Shown: piece after piece, positions 35,413 through 48,300 of the stretch
Layout of the letters: the number at the start of each line of letters is the position of its first letter
Numbering within the stretch: position 1 is the stretch's first letter
Assembly: GCA_947247005.1 (NCBI GenBank)
Contig: OX365950.1
Span: forward strand, 8,196,720 to 8,260,719
DNA from: Spisula solida
Lineage: Eukaryota > Mollusca > Bivalvia > Venerida > Mactridae
Direction of reading: 5' to 3'
DNA: 64,000 bases
Notes under the pieces: generated by a model
What the model was told of the DNA's origin: nothing
What the model saw: only the letters and a program-made list of their open reading frames with translations
Database searches by the model: none
Program-made: the position numbers and the translations under genes

Positions 35413-37060
35413 ACATTATATTATTAATAACTCACTATGTGGTGTAAGATAAGTGCTCAGTTATTTTGTTTGTTTCTGGATTGTTGCGAGAACCATGATA
35501 ATCCGAACTCAAACACTCGGAAACTCCCAATTTATGAGATACTTAGATATGAGAACCTTTATAAAATCCGAATAATTTATGGACGCACATTATAGAAATA
35601 ACTTTATTGGAATACCATTGACAACGGGAAATACCCAGGTTCCCTAGCACACCTTACATTACAATACTCAAACGCAGAATTTGTATAGGTTTGAACGCAA
35701 CTGAAATGCACTTAAAACCTTCCACTCGACTAAAATATCAAGTTAATAGTGGCCGCTTCATCGCTAGCAATCATAACGCAAAACAATGCAAAACAGCTAA
35801 AAAAAACAATGGAAATACGGTTACTTACTTACTATATGATATTATATATAATTTTTAAAAAGTCCATAATTTAATTTAAAAAAAACAACGCATTTCGCCT
35901 AATAGGCTCATCAGGGTTATGATAAACGTTCTTGGTACAGACAACATTATTTTCTTGTATAGGCCTATATCATTTATATAATTATGTGTATATCACGAAA
36001 CACACCTTGAAAACATCTTATAAAAACATAATATTATCAAAGTACATTAAACAAAACTCCCAGAGAACCAGAATTCTCAGAAATTCGGAATTTCGACCCG
36101 GGTCCGGATAGGGTACGTATTTTAGGTAGTCAGTTACGGTGATCACTCGATGTAACGGGTGTCGAAAATATCCGAATTTAGCTTGTCACGAACTATCATT
36201 GTTGTGCAGAAAGAATCACTTATTCCTGTGACATCTTTCTGTCAATGATGGTACAGGAAATACTTGTGTAAAATGTCAACATGTTTATTTCCAAACTTCT
36301 ATCATCAACTTTCTACATTTGTATCATATTCTGTTTAGCTTTTTAGATGTCGTCACGATAATGCACAGCCGCCGATTTAGTCGGTTAACGGTCTTAACAT
36401 GCCAAATTTTGCACAAATGCTCAATGAAATGTTGTTTTGTTCGAATTTACTATATTTAATTACATACTTCCAAAACTGCGTCCGTTTTGTTTGCATCAAT
36501 GAGTACATCATGCAATGGTCTGGTTTTGATCATGCTATGAATGAAAACGCGTACACGGTCCGTTTTATTGTCCTATCTTGGTTTGAGTTGCAGGGCACTG
36601 ACTAGTTTATGTTTAAGAGAAATAACTGGAGAAATAAATATAAAATGAGTTCTACGTAATAAGCCATTAGTTCTCACATTTATTAACAAAGTGACTGACT
36701 TTGGTTTTAATTTTGTAGCTGTGCTATGAACAATACACTGTTCTTTCATGACACACGCAAATATGACTGTATAGATAGGATGGCTTAGTCACATTGGAAG
36801 GACTGTGATCATCCATTAATTAACTGGTTAATAAATACTTAGATTTAACTAAACATAGCCCGCTCAGGAAGTGACAGCTATGGTTTGTTTTAGAGAGGAG
36901 TGACTGTATCCGCCGTCACAACTCAATCGTGGAAATTCAGATGTTCATCCTCAGTTTTGACAAAATTTTCATTATCGTTGAAAGCACTTTAGTAAAAATA
37001 ATCCTTCGTTTTGCCCCTGATTGTATTTATCGATCGAATGGTAAATTACAAAAAAATTGA
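35413..37060. other. non-coding or intronic DNA
   Basis: A 68-codon frame at 36399-36605 is AT-driven and unrecognised. No other structure seen. Confidence 0.4.
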
Positions 37061-37083
37061 TCAGCCGCCGATCGTTCCGATCA

Positions 37084-37145
37084 CGCCGGAACCATGGGAC
37101 CTTTAGATCTTCAGTCTAACGCTCTCCCAACTGAGCTATTCCGGC
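37084..37145 (-). pseudogene. tRNA-Phe(GAA) pseudogene, T-arm deleted
   Basis: It matches the intact copies at 38375 and 54254 but lacks 11 nt covering most of the T-arm and B-box (62 instead of 73 nt). D-arm, anticodon arm with GAA and acceptor stem remain. The enclosing repeat unit (37061-37148) keeps both conserved ends, and a T-run (A-run on the plus strand, 37050-37056) lies just downstream. Confidence 0.88.
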
Positions 37146-37524
37146 TGACAAGAAAGATTGTCCAGAAAATTAAAGCGTATATTGACAACTTCCGTAAGGA
37201 CATTCACGGCTATATTATACTTATTGCCATTAAAACAAGTCTACCCTTGCTACAACAAGTTAAACGAGTACTAGTAACTAAAGGCCTTGGCACATTATAT
37301 AGTCTCATTGATCCAAAGGCAGCAACAATTTCCCCAACCGACTTGAAAACAACCCTAATAAGATCTAATCATTGAAAACAAATCAGAATCCTGATGTATG
37401 GATTCACTTTTAATTAGAAACGCGCTTTCATTATTGTGGCATCGGTCGATTCCTCCGTAAATAGAAAATTAAAGGAAATCGTTCATACAAAAAAACTATG
37501 ATCAGCCGCCGATCTTTCCGATCA

Positions 37525-37597
37525 CGCCGGAACCCGGGATTGAACCAGGCACCTTTAAATCTTCAGACTAACGCTCTCCCAACTGAGTTATTCCGGC
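37525..37597 (-). pseudogene. tRNA-Phe-like gene, degenerate
   Basis: Full length (73 nt) with the GAA anticodon, but base changes relative to the intact copies weaken it: D-stem G10 becomes A, anticodon stem pair 31-39 becomes T-T, pair 30-40 becomes G-T, and there is a change at the T-stem border. The B-box GGTTCAATCC is kept. Probably not a working tRNA, though transcription remains possible. Confidence 0.75.
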
Positions 37598-37600
37598 TGA

Positions 37601-38351
37601 TGAACGTTGTTAGAACGATGCCATTTTCCTATTAATGCAGAGTGTCTAGCAACGGAATTACTGATGCAATTTTCATATCGCCTTCGGTATGACGCGGTAT
37701 GGGATCAAACACGGTGATTATTATACAGGTGTGACGATATAATGAGATATTTTAATGAGAAAATCGCGGGACGGTAGCCAAATTTACGATTTCCAGTGAG
37801 TTTTCCCGAATTTAAGAAAAAAACTACAAGTGCTTTTAGCAAGTCATTGCGCCCAACGTCAACCGGCATTCATTGTAGGTCATTCACGGTTCCTTCCAAA
37901 TCTCAGAGCTTTTAAATTAACGAACGGCGAAGCAAAACATTACCTTGATCAGCGAAAAAGTATGCAAACATCGCGCTGCTCGGGCTTATTGAGTCCGTCG
38001 ACACTATAATACGCCGAGACAAAGTGAAGGCTACATCTCGACATTTCATCAAATAAATAATCTTGTTAGAAATTCCTCTTTGTTAATGATAGAGGATGTA
38101 CTTTCGAAAAGAAATTAATTCGTCTGAACCCTAGTTCTGTGGGTTACGTCTCGACTCATTTGAAACAATATTAAACCTAAGATCATATAAAGAATGTATC
38201 TTGAATTGCTTTTAAACAAAAAACATTTTTTTACAGAAGTAAGTTTAATTGAAGATTACCTGGATTACTTTATATTCAAATTATAAGTAAATTCCGTTAA
38301 AGTCGTCTAGTAAGTTCATTTATATTTTGAGAATTGTGTGCAAAAAATTGA
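37601..38351. other. spacer between tRNA units
   Basis: No gene or repeat seen. The two flanking tRNA units are in the same orientation. Confidence 0.4.
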
Positions 38352-38374
38352 TCAGCCGCCGATCGTTCCGATCA

Positions 38375-38447
38375 CGCCGGAACCCGGGATTGAACCAGGG
38401 ACCTTTAGATCTTCAGTCTAACGCTCTCCCAACTGAGCTATTCCGGC
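38375..38447 (-). tRNA. tRNA-Phe(GAA)
   Basis: Intact 73 nt cloverleaf with no intron: acceptor GCCGGAA / TTCCGGC, A-box TAGCTCAGTTGG, anticodon loop CTGAAGA with anticodon GAA, anticodon stem TTAGA/TCTAA, B-box GGTTCAATCC. The base after the acceptor stem is G. A T-run (A-run at 38342-38347 on the plus strand) gives a pol III terminator after a conserved 25 nt trailer. It delivers phenylalanine for UUC/UUU codons. Confidence 0.95.
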
Positions 38448-39007
38448 TGATAAATACTATCAATTTATTTGATAAATTGTAGAAAATTAAACCGTATTTA
38501 AAATTTGATTATTTGATTGCATATTGACAGGCGGTTTACCACATATCTCGGATGCAATTAATGTAATGTAATTGCTGTTAACGTATTTGATAAGTTAAAT
38601 CATAATTAATATGAACAAATGCACTGCATCCAGCGGGGATTTCCCATACTAGTAACCTGATCGAGGAAAAATATGACTAAGGAATTTGTTTGCTCCACAG
38701 AGTATAGATCTAGCCTCTGGCTGCCAGACATCACTACAAAGGAGACCAGGCGAACACATACTTAGAAAAGAGTGTTTTCCGATCTAGTAGACGGGTTGCA
38801 TACATGTAGATATGCCCTACTATAAATAGTTATTATAGTTTTACACTCGTCTTTTATTTGCTATTTTTATTTCAATTCAACATATTCACAAGTTGGCGCG
38901 CTATATGCCTTGCGACGACGTCGCGTTAACGTGTGATGACGTCGCGTTAAACGATGTGACGTCATTTCCAACGTCGCCATGTTGTTTTTTACGTTGGATT
39001 AAATAAG
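38448..39007. other. non-coding DNA
   Basis: Contains the clustered GACGTC motifs annotated separately. No gene. Confidence 0.4.
38906..38980. promoter_or_regulatory. cluster of GACGTC / CRE-like motifs
   Basis: Within 75 bp lie GCGACGACGTCGCGTTAA, GATGACGTCGCGTTAA and GTGACGTCATTTCC, plus AACGTCGCC. The first two share GACGTCGCGTTAA as a direct repeat. CREB/ATF proteins bind the TGACGTCA core. No adjacent exon is known, so function is inferred only from clustering. Confidence 0.3.
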
Positions 39008-39618
39008 ATATGAGCCAGTCTCCAGGAAAACCTGCTATATTGACATTATGTAATTACTGCATGTAACAAGCTTTTAAAAAAGCTTTCAAATAAGAAAAAA
39101 TGCCATATCAATAGATTCAATTTTAAGTCATTTATCCATATATTACTATATCTTAGCTTCAAAATTTCTTATGAATAATGTCGAAATCATTTATTTCGTT
39201 GCTATGGTGACCAATTTCAGAAAAGTACTCTGATTGAGAAAAACAAGGAGTTAGATGTTTAAAACAGTCATTCTCTAAATGTGAACATTTACAATTTGGA
39301 TGTATATTTTAAAACTTAAAACATCGTTCTAAAACTTGATACAATTGTGACCAGTTAACGTCAAGAATTGATCAAATGCAGTATTTATAAATTACTTGTT
39401 ACAATGACGTCGAATAACGTTTGAATGACGCTTGCGACGTCACGCAAAAAGGGTCTGAATAGGGCCTCAACTAAACAGCTGTTACTTCCTGAAAAATCAT
39501 GATATTAACAAAATTTCTTTTGCGTTTTGCTTCATTAAGAATACTCTTTTAGATAATAAAAAATCTCAAATTCAAATGTTTTGTCAAAATAGCAGGTTTC
39601 CTGGAGACTGGCTCATAT
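39008..39618. mobile_element. 611 bp TIR element (MITE)
   Basis: The ends are inverted over about 37-40 bp, starting ATATGAGCCAGTCTCCAGGA on each side and continuing into AACCTGCTAT and TTGACA, with one or two differences. The interior has no recognisable coding region. The target duplication is ambiguous because the flanking TAT is palindromic. Confidence 0.8.
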
Positions 39619-42555
39619 GTATTTTTTCATTGTTTGAATCTGACTTATATACCGAAACATTATTAATAGAGTGGAACTGTATTTATATTTCATATTGGAA
39701 AAAATAAATTAAACAAGATTGGTTCTCAAATCTTGAGCAACAGTTTGCCTCTACCGGAAGTGGGACGTGAAATTCAGTCTACCGAATCATTATTCTGCAT
39801 CCGGTCCGTCAAAAAAAGGCCATATCCAATGCAACTACAACAACAACAATCACGTGTTATTCGCATGTAATCGTTACTGGGGATTTTCCCTATAAACAGG
39901 TATATACGACGTCATCAGTAACTTCAACAGAATGGACCACCTTTTCTGGATTGCAGTTTCGCAAAGTCTCTCAACCAAACATAATTATAAATCTAGAAAA
40001 GATCGTAAGATCGAATTCATAAGGAATAAAGCTAAAATGGACTGAGTGCAACATTATTTTTATAGTCTTGTTTTGGCACTAATGTCACTGAGGTTTCTTT
40101 TCTATACATGAAATTGTTGTGAATACAATGCTATAACAAGATCTTTTCTAAAATACATGTTTTTTTAATGTTTGTAGACAAACGGTCTTTTGAAAGTTAT
40201 TAAAATGCATGTAATTCTTTGAAAACTAAGTATTCAATAGTAGACATGCACTAATAATATATAAGTGAAATAACTAATCAAATACAGCTGATGAATATCA
40301 GTATTGGATGTATGCTCTGTTAGATTAAAATCATATTTAAAATTGGATATTATATTGTATCCGAAAAGTAGAGACTTGAACCTGTATTCAGATCGCATAC
40401 ATGTTTCACAGGGTGCTGACAAAACGATCAAGTTGCTGAAAAAGATCTAATAATTCATTGAAAGCATAATAATATATATTTCATAGAAATCGATCAAGAA
40501 ATGAAATACTAATTTTGTTTTCGAAGTGAAGCAAATTTCGTCTCGGACCTGTAGCCAAAAGTTACATGGTATCGTTACACTGTGAAATGTCTGCTAATGA
40601 ACATTTTTGTGTACAGTCTTCAGAAACAAAACAGTTCGATATCCAGGACGTGAACCTACGTTCAAACAACATATCCGTGCTTTTAAGCGCATTGTTGTGG
40701 CTATAAAAAATCTTCGTTTTAATTATTCATTCTTTAGTTTAAAACAATTACAGTTTAAAACAATTACAGTTCAAATGAGTGTTCATCTGAGGACACTGTA
40801 CCGACATCTGATTTTAGCAATGGGACGTCGTTCTGGATTGACGTCATAGCAGCGTAATGTTCATGCCATGATCACGGCTTGAATCACGGCTTGAATGAGA
40901 ACAAAATACGTTTCGCGTAATATGAATTGCATAGAAGGCAAGCAAAGACACGATTGAAGCAGGCAATAAGCATCAAATACATGCCATATTCGGATAGGTC
41001 ACATAAAATGAAACATGGTGATGGTCGCCTTATCGTGACGCCATTACGACGTAAACCGGTTTATGGGACGCCAATAAATCACAGCCGTGTAAAGGGAGGT
41101 AGCTGCTGTGATAAGTATGTTGGTATATAATTTTGAAATCACTATACAGAGTATTTATTGTTTTTATTTTCATTTTAGCTCACCATTATTTACATAAACT
41201 CTGTATAATATGCTTATTGTTCGAACAAAGTGTACCTTATCGCACACTTCGTATATTAATTGACCATCATATTCGTTTTTCTATCATGGCGATCACGTTT
41301 TAAACGACTCGGTGTGAAATATGCGGGTAGTTCAGCACAATCGAGTCTTTTATAACGCGATTGCGGTCGTTAAAATTGCCTCTTGAACAAGCATATGGTG
41401 GGTTTGCACCATCGAGTGTTGTTATGAGACCGAACTTTATTTATTACCACCAGCTCTTGGTGTGATTAATTCAATAGTCAGTCTGGAGTGTCAACCTTGA
41501 TAAAATACGGTAGTTCTGTTTGTTTTACGCTTACGTAAAAGAACTGTAATAAATTACGGAAACTTAAAGACCATATATTTTTCCCGAAGAGGATTACGTT
41601 GTTTGTGTGCGCAGCTTGTTCTGCGTCTTAAATTGCATCATTGTTAGAACTGTGGACTGCACTAAAGGTGTGGGAAACGAAATTCTTATTTCGCGCCCAC
41701 TAATTCCGTTTTATTGTCGTTAATAAGACTTATAAGACGAATGAAAGAGTACATCTTTGCACAGAAAGGCGTTGAAGTGTTTTCTCAACGACTACATAAT
41801 CCTCGAAATCGTTGTCGTCATCGTGTTGAGACCAAATTGTACTTATAAGAATGAAAATCGAAAGTAGGGCTATGTCACAATATTTACACTAATCTTTATG
41901 CGGATAAATATAATCTTTGAAGTCGAAACAGCTCAGGTCTGAGATTAGATGAACACCGCCATAAACAAGCGTTCGTCATGAAGTCAAAGCGCTTGGTGAC
42001 CTCTGACAAGAATCTCTGAGTTGGTAATAAAGTTTAGTTTTATCAAATAACTCAGAGAATTCTGCCTAAATCTCGTTTGTAGACCATATTATTATGAAGA
42101 TCATAAATCTCAATGTTAGTAAGGGACATTGTCTTACAACACTTTGACAAATAAGGTCAGGGAACGCCTGGACTTACATTGTTGTGAATTATTTCATTAT
42201 TAGGATCGGAAAATATGACATTTATATAAATAATGTTAATGTTCGCCCCAATGTTTTTGGATTTATGTTTGAGATGCTTAACGGGAGGAAAAGATGGTCG
42301 TTCTTTTCGGAAGAAGTGATTGCAATAAATTAAATATATTGTGCTTGGAATATTCAAATGTACTGTATAGTTCGATTAATTATTAGTATGAAGTGGCATA
42401 AAATAGTTCGTTGCAAACTTTCGAAATGATAGTAAAATAGAGTGAATTCGATTATTAATCGCATTGCTTTTCAAGTTGTCATAGATTCATTGCAAATACA
42501 TGATGCACACGTGAGAATAACTGATCATTAATCGTTGTATTTATTCCGTCAAAAC
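39619..42555. other. non-coding or intronic DNA
   Basis: Short frames near 40607 and 40927 lack ATG starts at their 5' ends and recognised domains. 40738-40775 holds an 18 bp direct duplication. No gene called. Confidence 0.4.
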
Positions 42556-43065
42556 ATGGGAAGCAGACGACTTTGTAGTGACTCTGACGTCATGGCCGAC
42601 GGCAAAGTGTTCCGACGAGAATCAATTGCTGATTACCTTACAAGTCGGAGAGGCTCACTTTCAGACCTCGTTTTCAGTACTAACCGGAAGTTATCAAGAG
42701 ACTCGTTTCTGGGACGGAATTCGCGGCATATGAGTTTGACCAATCAGAATGCAGTTTGTGCACCACGTGACCAAAAGCAAAGGTCTACGAGTCTTGTTGG
42801 ACCTAAACCGAGGCAAATGGACTTCCAGCAAAGAGATACTCGGTCCGAATATAAGACACCCGGAAATTCTATTGAACAGAAATTCTTAAAGACTCGATCT
42901 CTAAATAACATACAATCTCTTATAGCAAAGCCAGACGACCAAAAACGACACTCAAAAGGTCAAATAATGAATAACTTGAGAAGACGAAAACTTATGAAGA
43001 AATTGCAGTCAATACAACAATTCGAAAGTGTCCTCAAAAATCGCCAAAATAGAAAAAGATTCGAT
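42556..43065 (+). CDS. candidate alternative first coding exon (170 codons, Arg/Ser-rich)
   Basis: ATG 42556 opens 170 codons ending at GAT followed by GTAAGT (43066), phase 0. The peptide is basic and Ser/Arg-rich with RRES, SRRGS and RKLSRDS (PKA/CaMK-type sites). It ends in a helical Lys/Arg/Gln-rich stretch (NNLRRRKLMKKLQSIQQFES). The length, codon use and strong donor make this the most gene-like of the three upstream frames. It could encode an alternative N-terminus of the CNBD2-like protein through the phase-0 exon 2 at 56958, which starts with the similarly basic PLVRFRRAARTV. It could also be the start of another gene whose later exons were missed. Confidence 0.6.
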
Positions 43066-43609
43066 GTAAGTACAATAATTGTATACAGCTATACCCCGGT
43101 ATCCATGTATACAGCTACACACCGGTATCCATGTGTTATCATATAATGCATGTATATACATACCAGTATCCCCCACGATATTCGTATTGGTAAATTGTCG
43201 TCCCCTTCGAATGCGAGAGGTATCAGTTCGATCTCAGGACGCGACGTAACATTGTCACAAAATGGTATATCTTCATTACTTTACTCTCTGTATAGTTAGT
43301 TCCAGGTAACTGCTGATTCGGTGTGTGACTTGGTAGTCTCCATATTCATGACTGAAATACTGGCCAGTGAGACAAAATTGAAAACAATCTTTAAAAATGC
43401 ATACCTTTATTTATAAATGTTATTTGCACGAGAAGCACGCCCATGCTTACAGACGTTTCGCGTGTTTTAACATACAAATGTATTATACTGTATAAGTTAC
43501 CCTATCTGTCACTCTATCGAATATACATGTATTACCCCGTTCCTATCGCTACCACTAAATGCATGGCAAACTGAGTCTCATGACCTTCACCTTTGGTTTA
43601 GGACCTTAA
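43066..43609. other. presumed intron after the 170-codon exon
   Basis: 43083-43137 has two diverged copies of a ~33 bp repeat (TACAGCTAYACMCCGGTATCC). Nothing else recognised. Confidence 0.4.
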
Positions 43610-43951
43610 GTATGGAGCGGTGGCCTAGAGGTAGGGTGCGCGTTTCGGGATTGAGAGGTACCGGGTTCAACCCACGTCAGGACCTCTGCTTAATTTCTCT
43701 GAGCAAGAATAATCCTGATTCTCCACTCGACCAAGGTGTGAATTGATTCCTGTGAGTGCGGTGTCTGTGCTTGTTCGATATTCCTGGGCGCCGCAGATCG
43801 ATGTTGGCTGCACACCCACCAGAAGAGAAATAGTTTTCCAAGGGAGAACACAGGTCTCCTTAGGTAGCCCAATGACCAGGGAAAGTTTAAATGTCAAAGG
43901 GTGGGTGAACGGTAGAACTACTGAAAGCAGCCCTCGAAAATTGGTAACGTA
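43610..43951 (+). mobile_element. tRNA-headed SINE
   Basis: The head has a pol III A-box TGGCCTAGAGG (43621-43631) and B-box GGTTCAACCC (43664-43673). A body of about 270 bp unrelated to tRNA follows, and a T-run (43951-43957). A second copy of the same body is on the minus strand at 22836-23287. Non-autonomous, presumably dependent on a LINE. Confidence 0.82.
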
Positions 43952-44643
43952 ACTTTTTTTAGTTTGTACTACAAGTTCTCATAAGTTATATTACTATTGA
44001 CACCTCATTTCTGATGGTATTCATGGTGCATCGCCACGAGATTATGATATGGGAAGCCAGTTTCCCCTATTATGCTGAGCATAATCGCAAGGAAATTATT
44101 GGTACCATGTTTATCTATTTTTGGACAGGAATGACACGGACACGGATTGAACTTTGGCACTCACACACTCGAACCACACACTCTATCACTAATCAATCAA
44201 GAACATTTGTCAGTAGAGTATGTTTTTTGTAGAATGTCGCTTGCTCTTGTTAGATTGACTGTCGTACTGGGTGGAGTTTTCAGGACAAATAAGGTAGCTG
44301 TCAAGTGATTATCGGACGTGTGTAAGTGTCACCATTGTGAGTTACATGGTTGATGTACATTTCAAGTTATCAGTGGTTCCTATTAAAGTGCGTCGTGAAA
44401 ATGATTGCTTTTAAAAACATACTTCACTTGAAATTGGCATGGTGCTTTGTCGAAAATAAATATGAAAGTGTTTATTGGGATGCCATGGTGTGTGCCATGG
44501 AATACTGTAGATATTGTAGAAATGTTTCCATGAAACAAGTGCTTGTAAGTTGTGAAAGTACCCGCTAACAAGAGAAATACAAGTACATGTACATATCAGT
44601 TTTTGAATTTTCGATATCCATAATCTCGCAAAATTACGGTCAT
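43952..44643. other. non-coding or intronic DNA
   Basis: Short open frames on both strands have no recognised domain. Confidence 0.35.
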
Positions 44644-44829
44644 GGTACTGTTTGATTAGCATTGCGTAAATGCCGCGAAAATCTACGTCTATATATATTA
44701 CGCAAATTCATTTAGAGTGTTTTACTAATCGGTCGCAAATTGTTGCATTCACTTACGTAAAATATTGCCGACGTACGCATAGTTTACTGAAAATTTACGC
44801 TAGCGTAAGTTTTTTGATAAAACAGTACC
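44644..44829. mobile_element. possible MITE with short TIRs
   Basis: GGTACTGTTTGAT at the left end and ATAAAACAGTACC at the right end are inverted. The interior is rich in TTACG/CGTAA words (TTACGCAAA, ACTTACGTAAAA, TTTACGCTAGCGTAAGT). No duplication of the target resolved. Confidence 0.45.
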
Positions 44830-45732
44830 CAATAGTATGTGACATTTGCGGACAGTGGTCGGTAAGTTAAAAAGTTGAAAAATCACAAAAGGTCAAGAAT
44901 AAAGTCGAACTATTTCGTGCTCAATATTAAACTTATAAATCGAAGAGGTCACTGCGTAAAGTATTCATAACTTGTACTATTCACTGAGCAAATAAAGACA
45001 CGGATATCCAAACTATAAGTATCCCTATCCATCTGTTTAGAAAATCCAGAAATAGATAATAAATACTCATCGAACGGGGTATGATTGAACTTTGTGAAGT
45101 GATCGGATGAAAAACAGCTTCTCGCAAAAGCAGACGATAAAGGAAGTGGCACGATGTATAAACACTGTGCGCAACAATGAACGTCCGGTTATAATGTAAA
45201 CTAATATATAATAGGCAATAATGAAAATGCATATGCATTGATAGAACTAAGTTTGTAATATGTACAGTGCATGCTCTTGGTGTATAGATTGTCTGTTGCA
45301 ATGCTCTATCAGGGTTAGAAAGGTTCATCTATTTACGAAGCAATACACCAGATGCACTTGGAGAAGAAGTACAACTATTTACACAGCGTGTACACTGCAG
45401 GTCTGTTGGTACTACCCCCAACTGTGGAGACTGATATCTGTAAGTGGAAACAAACATCTAATGATTTTAGTTCAAACGATAGTTTGTTCCCTAGCTTGAC
45501 CAAACGACCCAATAACAGAATTATCCAAACAACTTTATGCAGGTGACTCTTGTTTGGCTGCATCAATACTCAACGCGTATACATGTAACCTACGTGCATG
45601 CAGGAACGGTTCAACACTCGTGACACAAAAATGGTACAGAGCTGTACTGTGAACATATCACTGGAGTGAGATCTTTTGCTTTAAATATGGAACAACTATT
45701 GTATGCATGTACTGAATTCGGACGTAGTTGAT
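44830..45732. other. non-coding or intronic DNA
   Basis: No supported feature. Confidence 0.35.
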
Positions 45733-45924
45733 TTATTTCATTTGACAATGTTCATGAATTTCGCCCCTTTCTTTCCGTACTGCTTGCATTAAGCACTTGG
45801 CACAACCGGCTAAATACCAAGGTGCACGAAAATCTGAAAATGGTAAAAGAGGACAATCAAAACACAAAGCATGTGTTCCAACACTGTGAACGACACAATC
45901 ATGAGAGAACTGCAACATCGGCCA
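45733..45924 (-). CDS. unassigned Cys/His-rich reading frame, possible exon or transposon fragment
   Basis: The minus-strand frame contains HDCVVHSVGTHALCFDCPLL and, further on, AGCAKCLM and EIHEHCQMK, giving spaced Cys and His residues as in a zinc-binding module. It is preceded by TTGTCTTAG, a plausible acceptor, and ends in TAA. No family could be named. It could be the last exon of a minus-strand gene or a decayed transposon protein. Confidence 0.3.
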   Translation of the reverse strand, partial: WPMLQFSHDCVVHSVGTHALCFDCPLLPFSDFRAPWYLAGCAKCLMQAVRKERGEIHEHCQMK

Positions 45925-48122
45925 CTAAGACAACACTTTGTCAGAAGCTACATGGTAATGTGGAAAACAAAAGATAAGGAAACATATTAATTTTATATTT
46001 GATGCGGTAACCTATTTAGTCCCTTGATTAGGCACAATGTACACAAGTTTTAGGACATTCACCAGCCAAAAATATAGCCTACAGTATAGAACGCCTCCTG
46101 ATGCGTCAATTATTGCTCGGCTTTTTTTTAAACGGAAACTTGAAAGATCAGCTTTTTGACAGCTGATGCTTGGCCTTTCAGCTTTTGACTGTTGGACCTT
46201 GGACTTTCAGCGGTTTAGATTTATTTTCTTATTCATTTGTTTGTTGGGCATTGTGCAATGTAATTGTTGTATGTGATCTTTTTTATGTTTTCTGTGCTCG
46301 GCTGTTTCAGTTCAGTACTGTCTTCCCTGTTCGCTTTTTGCTGTCAGATATTTATGACCAATGTCTTGAAATCTTAAGAAGTCGTAGCGTGTCATTAAAT
46401 GAGGTGACTTCCCGGTGGCTCCTCTACCCTGTACGTACTTAACGATAATCTTTACTTACAAGTAATATAATTGATTACTATTTACCACATCAATGTAACA
46501 TAATAAAACATGCTGTTTGATAGCCCACGCGTCCAATGGTCATAGAATGGTCATAAAATCGTGATAAAAACTACTTTAAATCTCAGACAAAATGAAACAA
46601 AGATATAACAAAGACAGATTACTACCATGCACAACGAGCAAAACAGGACCAATATAGCTTGGTTCCCGATCTTTACAATCTTCGCGGTATAATCTAATGT
46701 AATGTAAGATTGGGGAACAGGAACCAGACAAAGGACCAATATAGTTGATGAACAAAGGGGAGAAAACTCACTATTGTACACCTGTAGACATTGATAATAT
46801 GGGTCAGTGTCCGATTAGTGAATATATCGCATGACACGAACCGATGTAATGAAGCATTCACTAATATGTATTTTAAATTGAATTTTAATTGAATGGTTTT
46901 CAAGGTTATTTCCGTCTGATCATGTAATGAGATAAATCGATCCAGAACATAGTTTGGACTGTGATGTTGCTGTTGTTGATGTTGTTTTTGTCTAAACATT
47001 TAAACACTTTCTAGGATTTGACAAATTTCGCACAACAAATTACAATATAATTTAGTTTCAATTACGTTATTGGATGTGTAGGTCACATCTTTCAGCTCCA
47101 AGTTCGTTTTAGACTTTCTTTGGCAGTTTTAAAGCAGTTGTACACCGATTCTGTTTTGTTATTTGGTTTGTATTTTGCGAGAAAGCGTTTAGGACTAACT
47201 ATATTGCCATAAAACATCAATGCGCCACGCTTCCTATGTTTCCTCGAACAAAGTATAAACTAAATACAGTTCTGTAATTTGACTATATGCACTGAGCGTC
47301 TTGGAGACATCCTGTCGATTCAGATCAGTATTATAAGTTTAAATACCCGAAGGTAGCACGGCAAGTTACTGCAAGTGCGATTGACTGTTTTGTGTATAAG
47401 TATAGTCGCGACTGTCCCTGTAAATCTATGTAAGGGAAGTGAAAATTGTGCATCATCAGGACTGCATTTCATCATCATTCCAAAGCATTATATAAATATA
47501 GTTTAATGTTTTAATATAGATTAAATTTACTGAAATGAAATTTGAATGAAACACGATGGTTTGCAAATGCATAATTATAACCGTCTGCAGACATTGCGCA
47601 ATATCTGCCTGTAGTTTAACCAGTCACGGACATCACATCATTAACTGCATCTCAAACGATCTTGGTTTGACAGTAGTAGTTGGAAATAGATTATTAGCCA
47701 CTTGATTTGAACATTACCGTGCAGTTATTATCCCTATCCTGCATTAACATCAATAGTTAACATAACATCAGTATAAACTCTTAAATGAAAATAAAGAGGG
47801 GTCTATAAAAATACAAAATGATGATGCAGATTCGATACTTAACCTCATAAAGTCCCGTGCTCGATTTTAGATCGACATTTGCATACACTGTGCGGCACGC
47901 CTCTTGCAGTTAAGTTAAAAGTACAGAAGCCACAATTAGTTGCCCCAACTATTTATTTATCATATCTTATATTTGCTTTAATCTTCTACCATAAACAGTA
48001 TCCAAATACAAGCAGACATGATTGGGTACACTGTCTAAAGATAAATCAATATTTGTCATTCAAATAAATCGCCATAGATCATTCTGCATAAGATTTCGGC
48101 GCCGAGATTTGTCAACTCAAAC
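45925..48122. other. non-coding or intronic DNA
   Basis: 46281-46330 shares TTTTCTGTGCTCGGCTGT and following text with 53797-53845, a dispersed fragment of unknown nature. No gene seen. Confidence 0.4.
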
Positions 48123-48300
48123 TCGACCAATTTTTTGGAGAGTTCCAACCAACTTTTTAAAGTGTTTCGACAAACTTTTAGAAGTGTTCCGACCAACTTT
48201 TTGAAGGGTTCCGACCAATTTTTTGAAGGGTTTCGACCAACTTTTTGAAGGGTTCCGACCAACTTTTTGAAGGGTTCTGACCGACTTTTTGAAGGGCTCC
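48123..48300. repeat. 22 bp minisatellite, about eight units
   Basis: The unit CCGACCAACTTTTTGAAGGGTT is tandemly repeated with scattered substitutions, more diverged at the left end. Open frames on the minus strand are frame-cycling translations of the 22 bp unit and are not genes. Confidence 0.92.

Noticed and set aside
40927..41130. Basic 67-codon frame, candidate further alternative exon
   Set aside because: No ATG at its start, and the only donor-like site (GTATGT near 41115) is out of phase with the shared exon 2.
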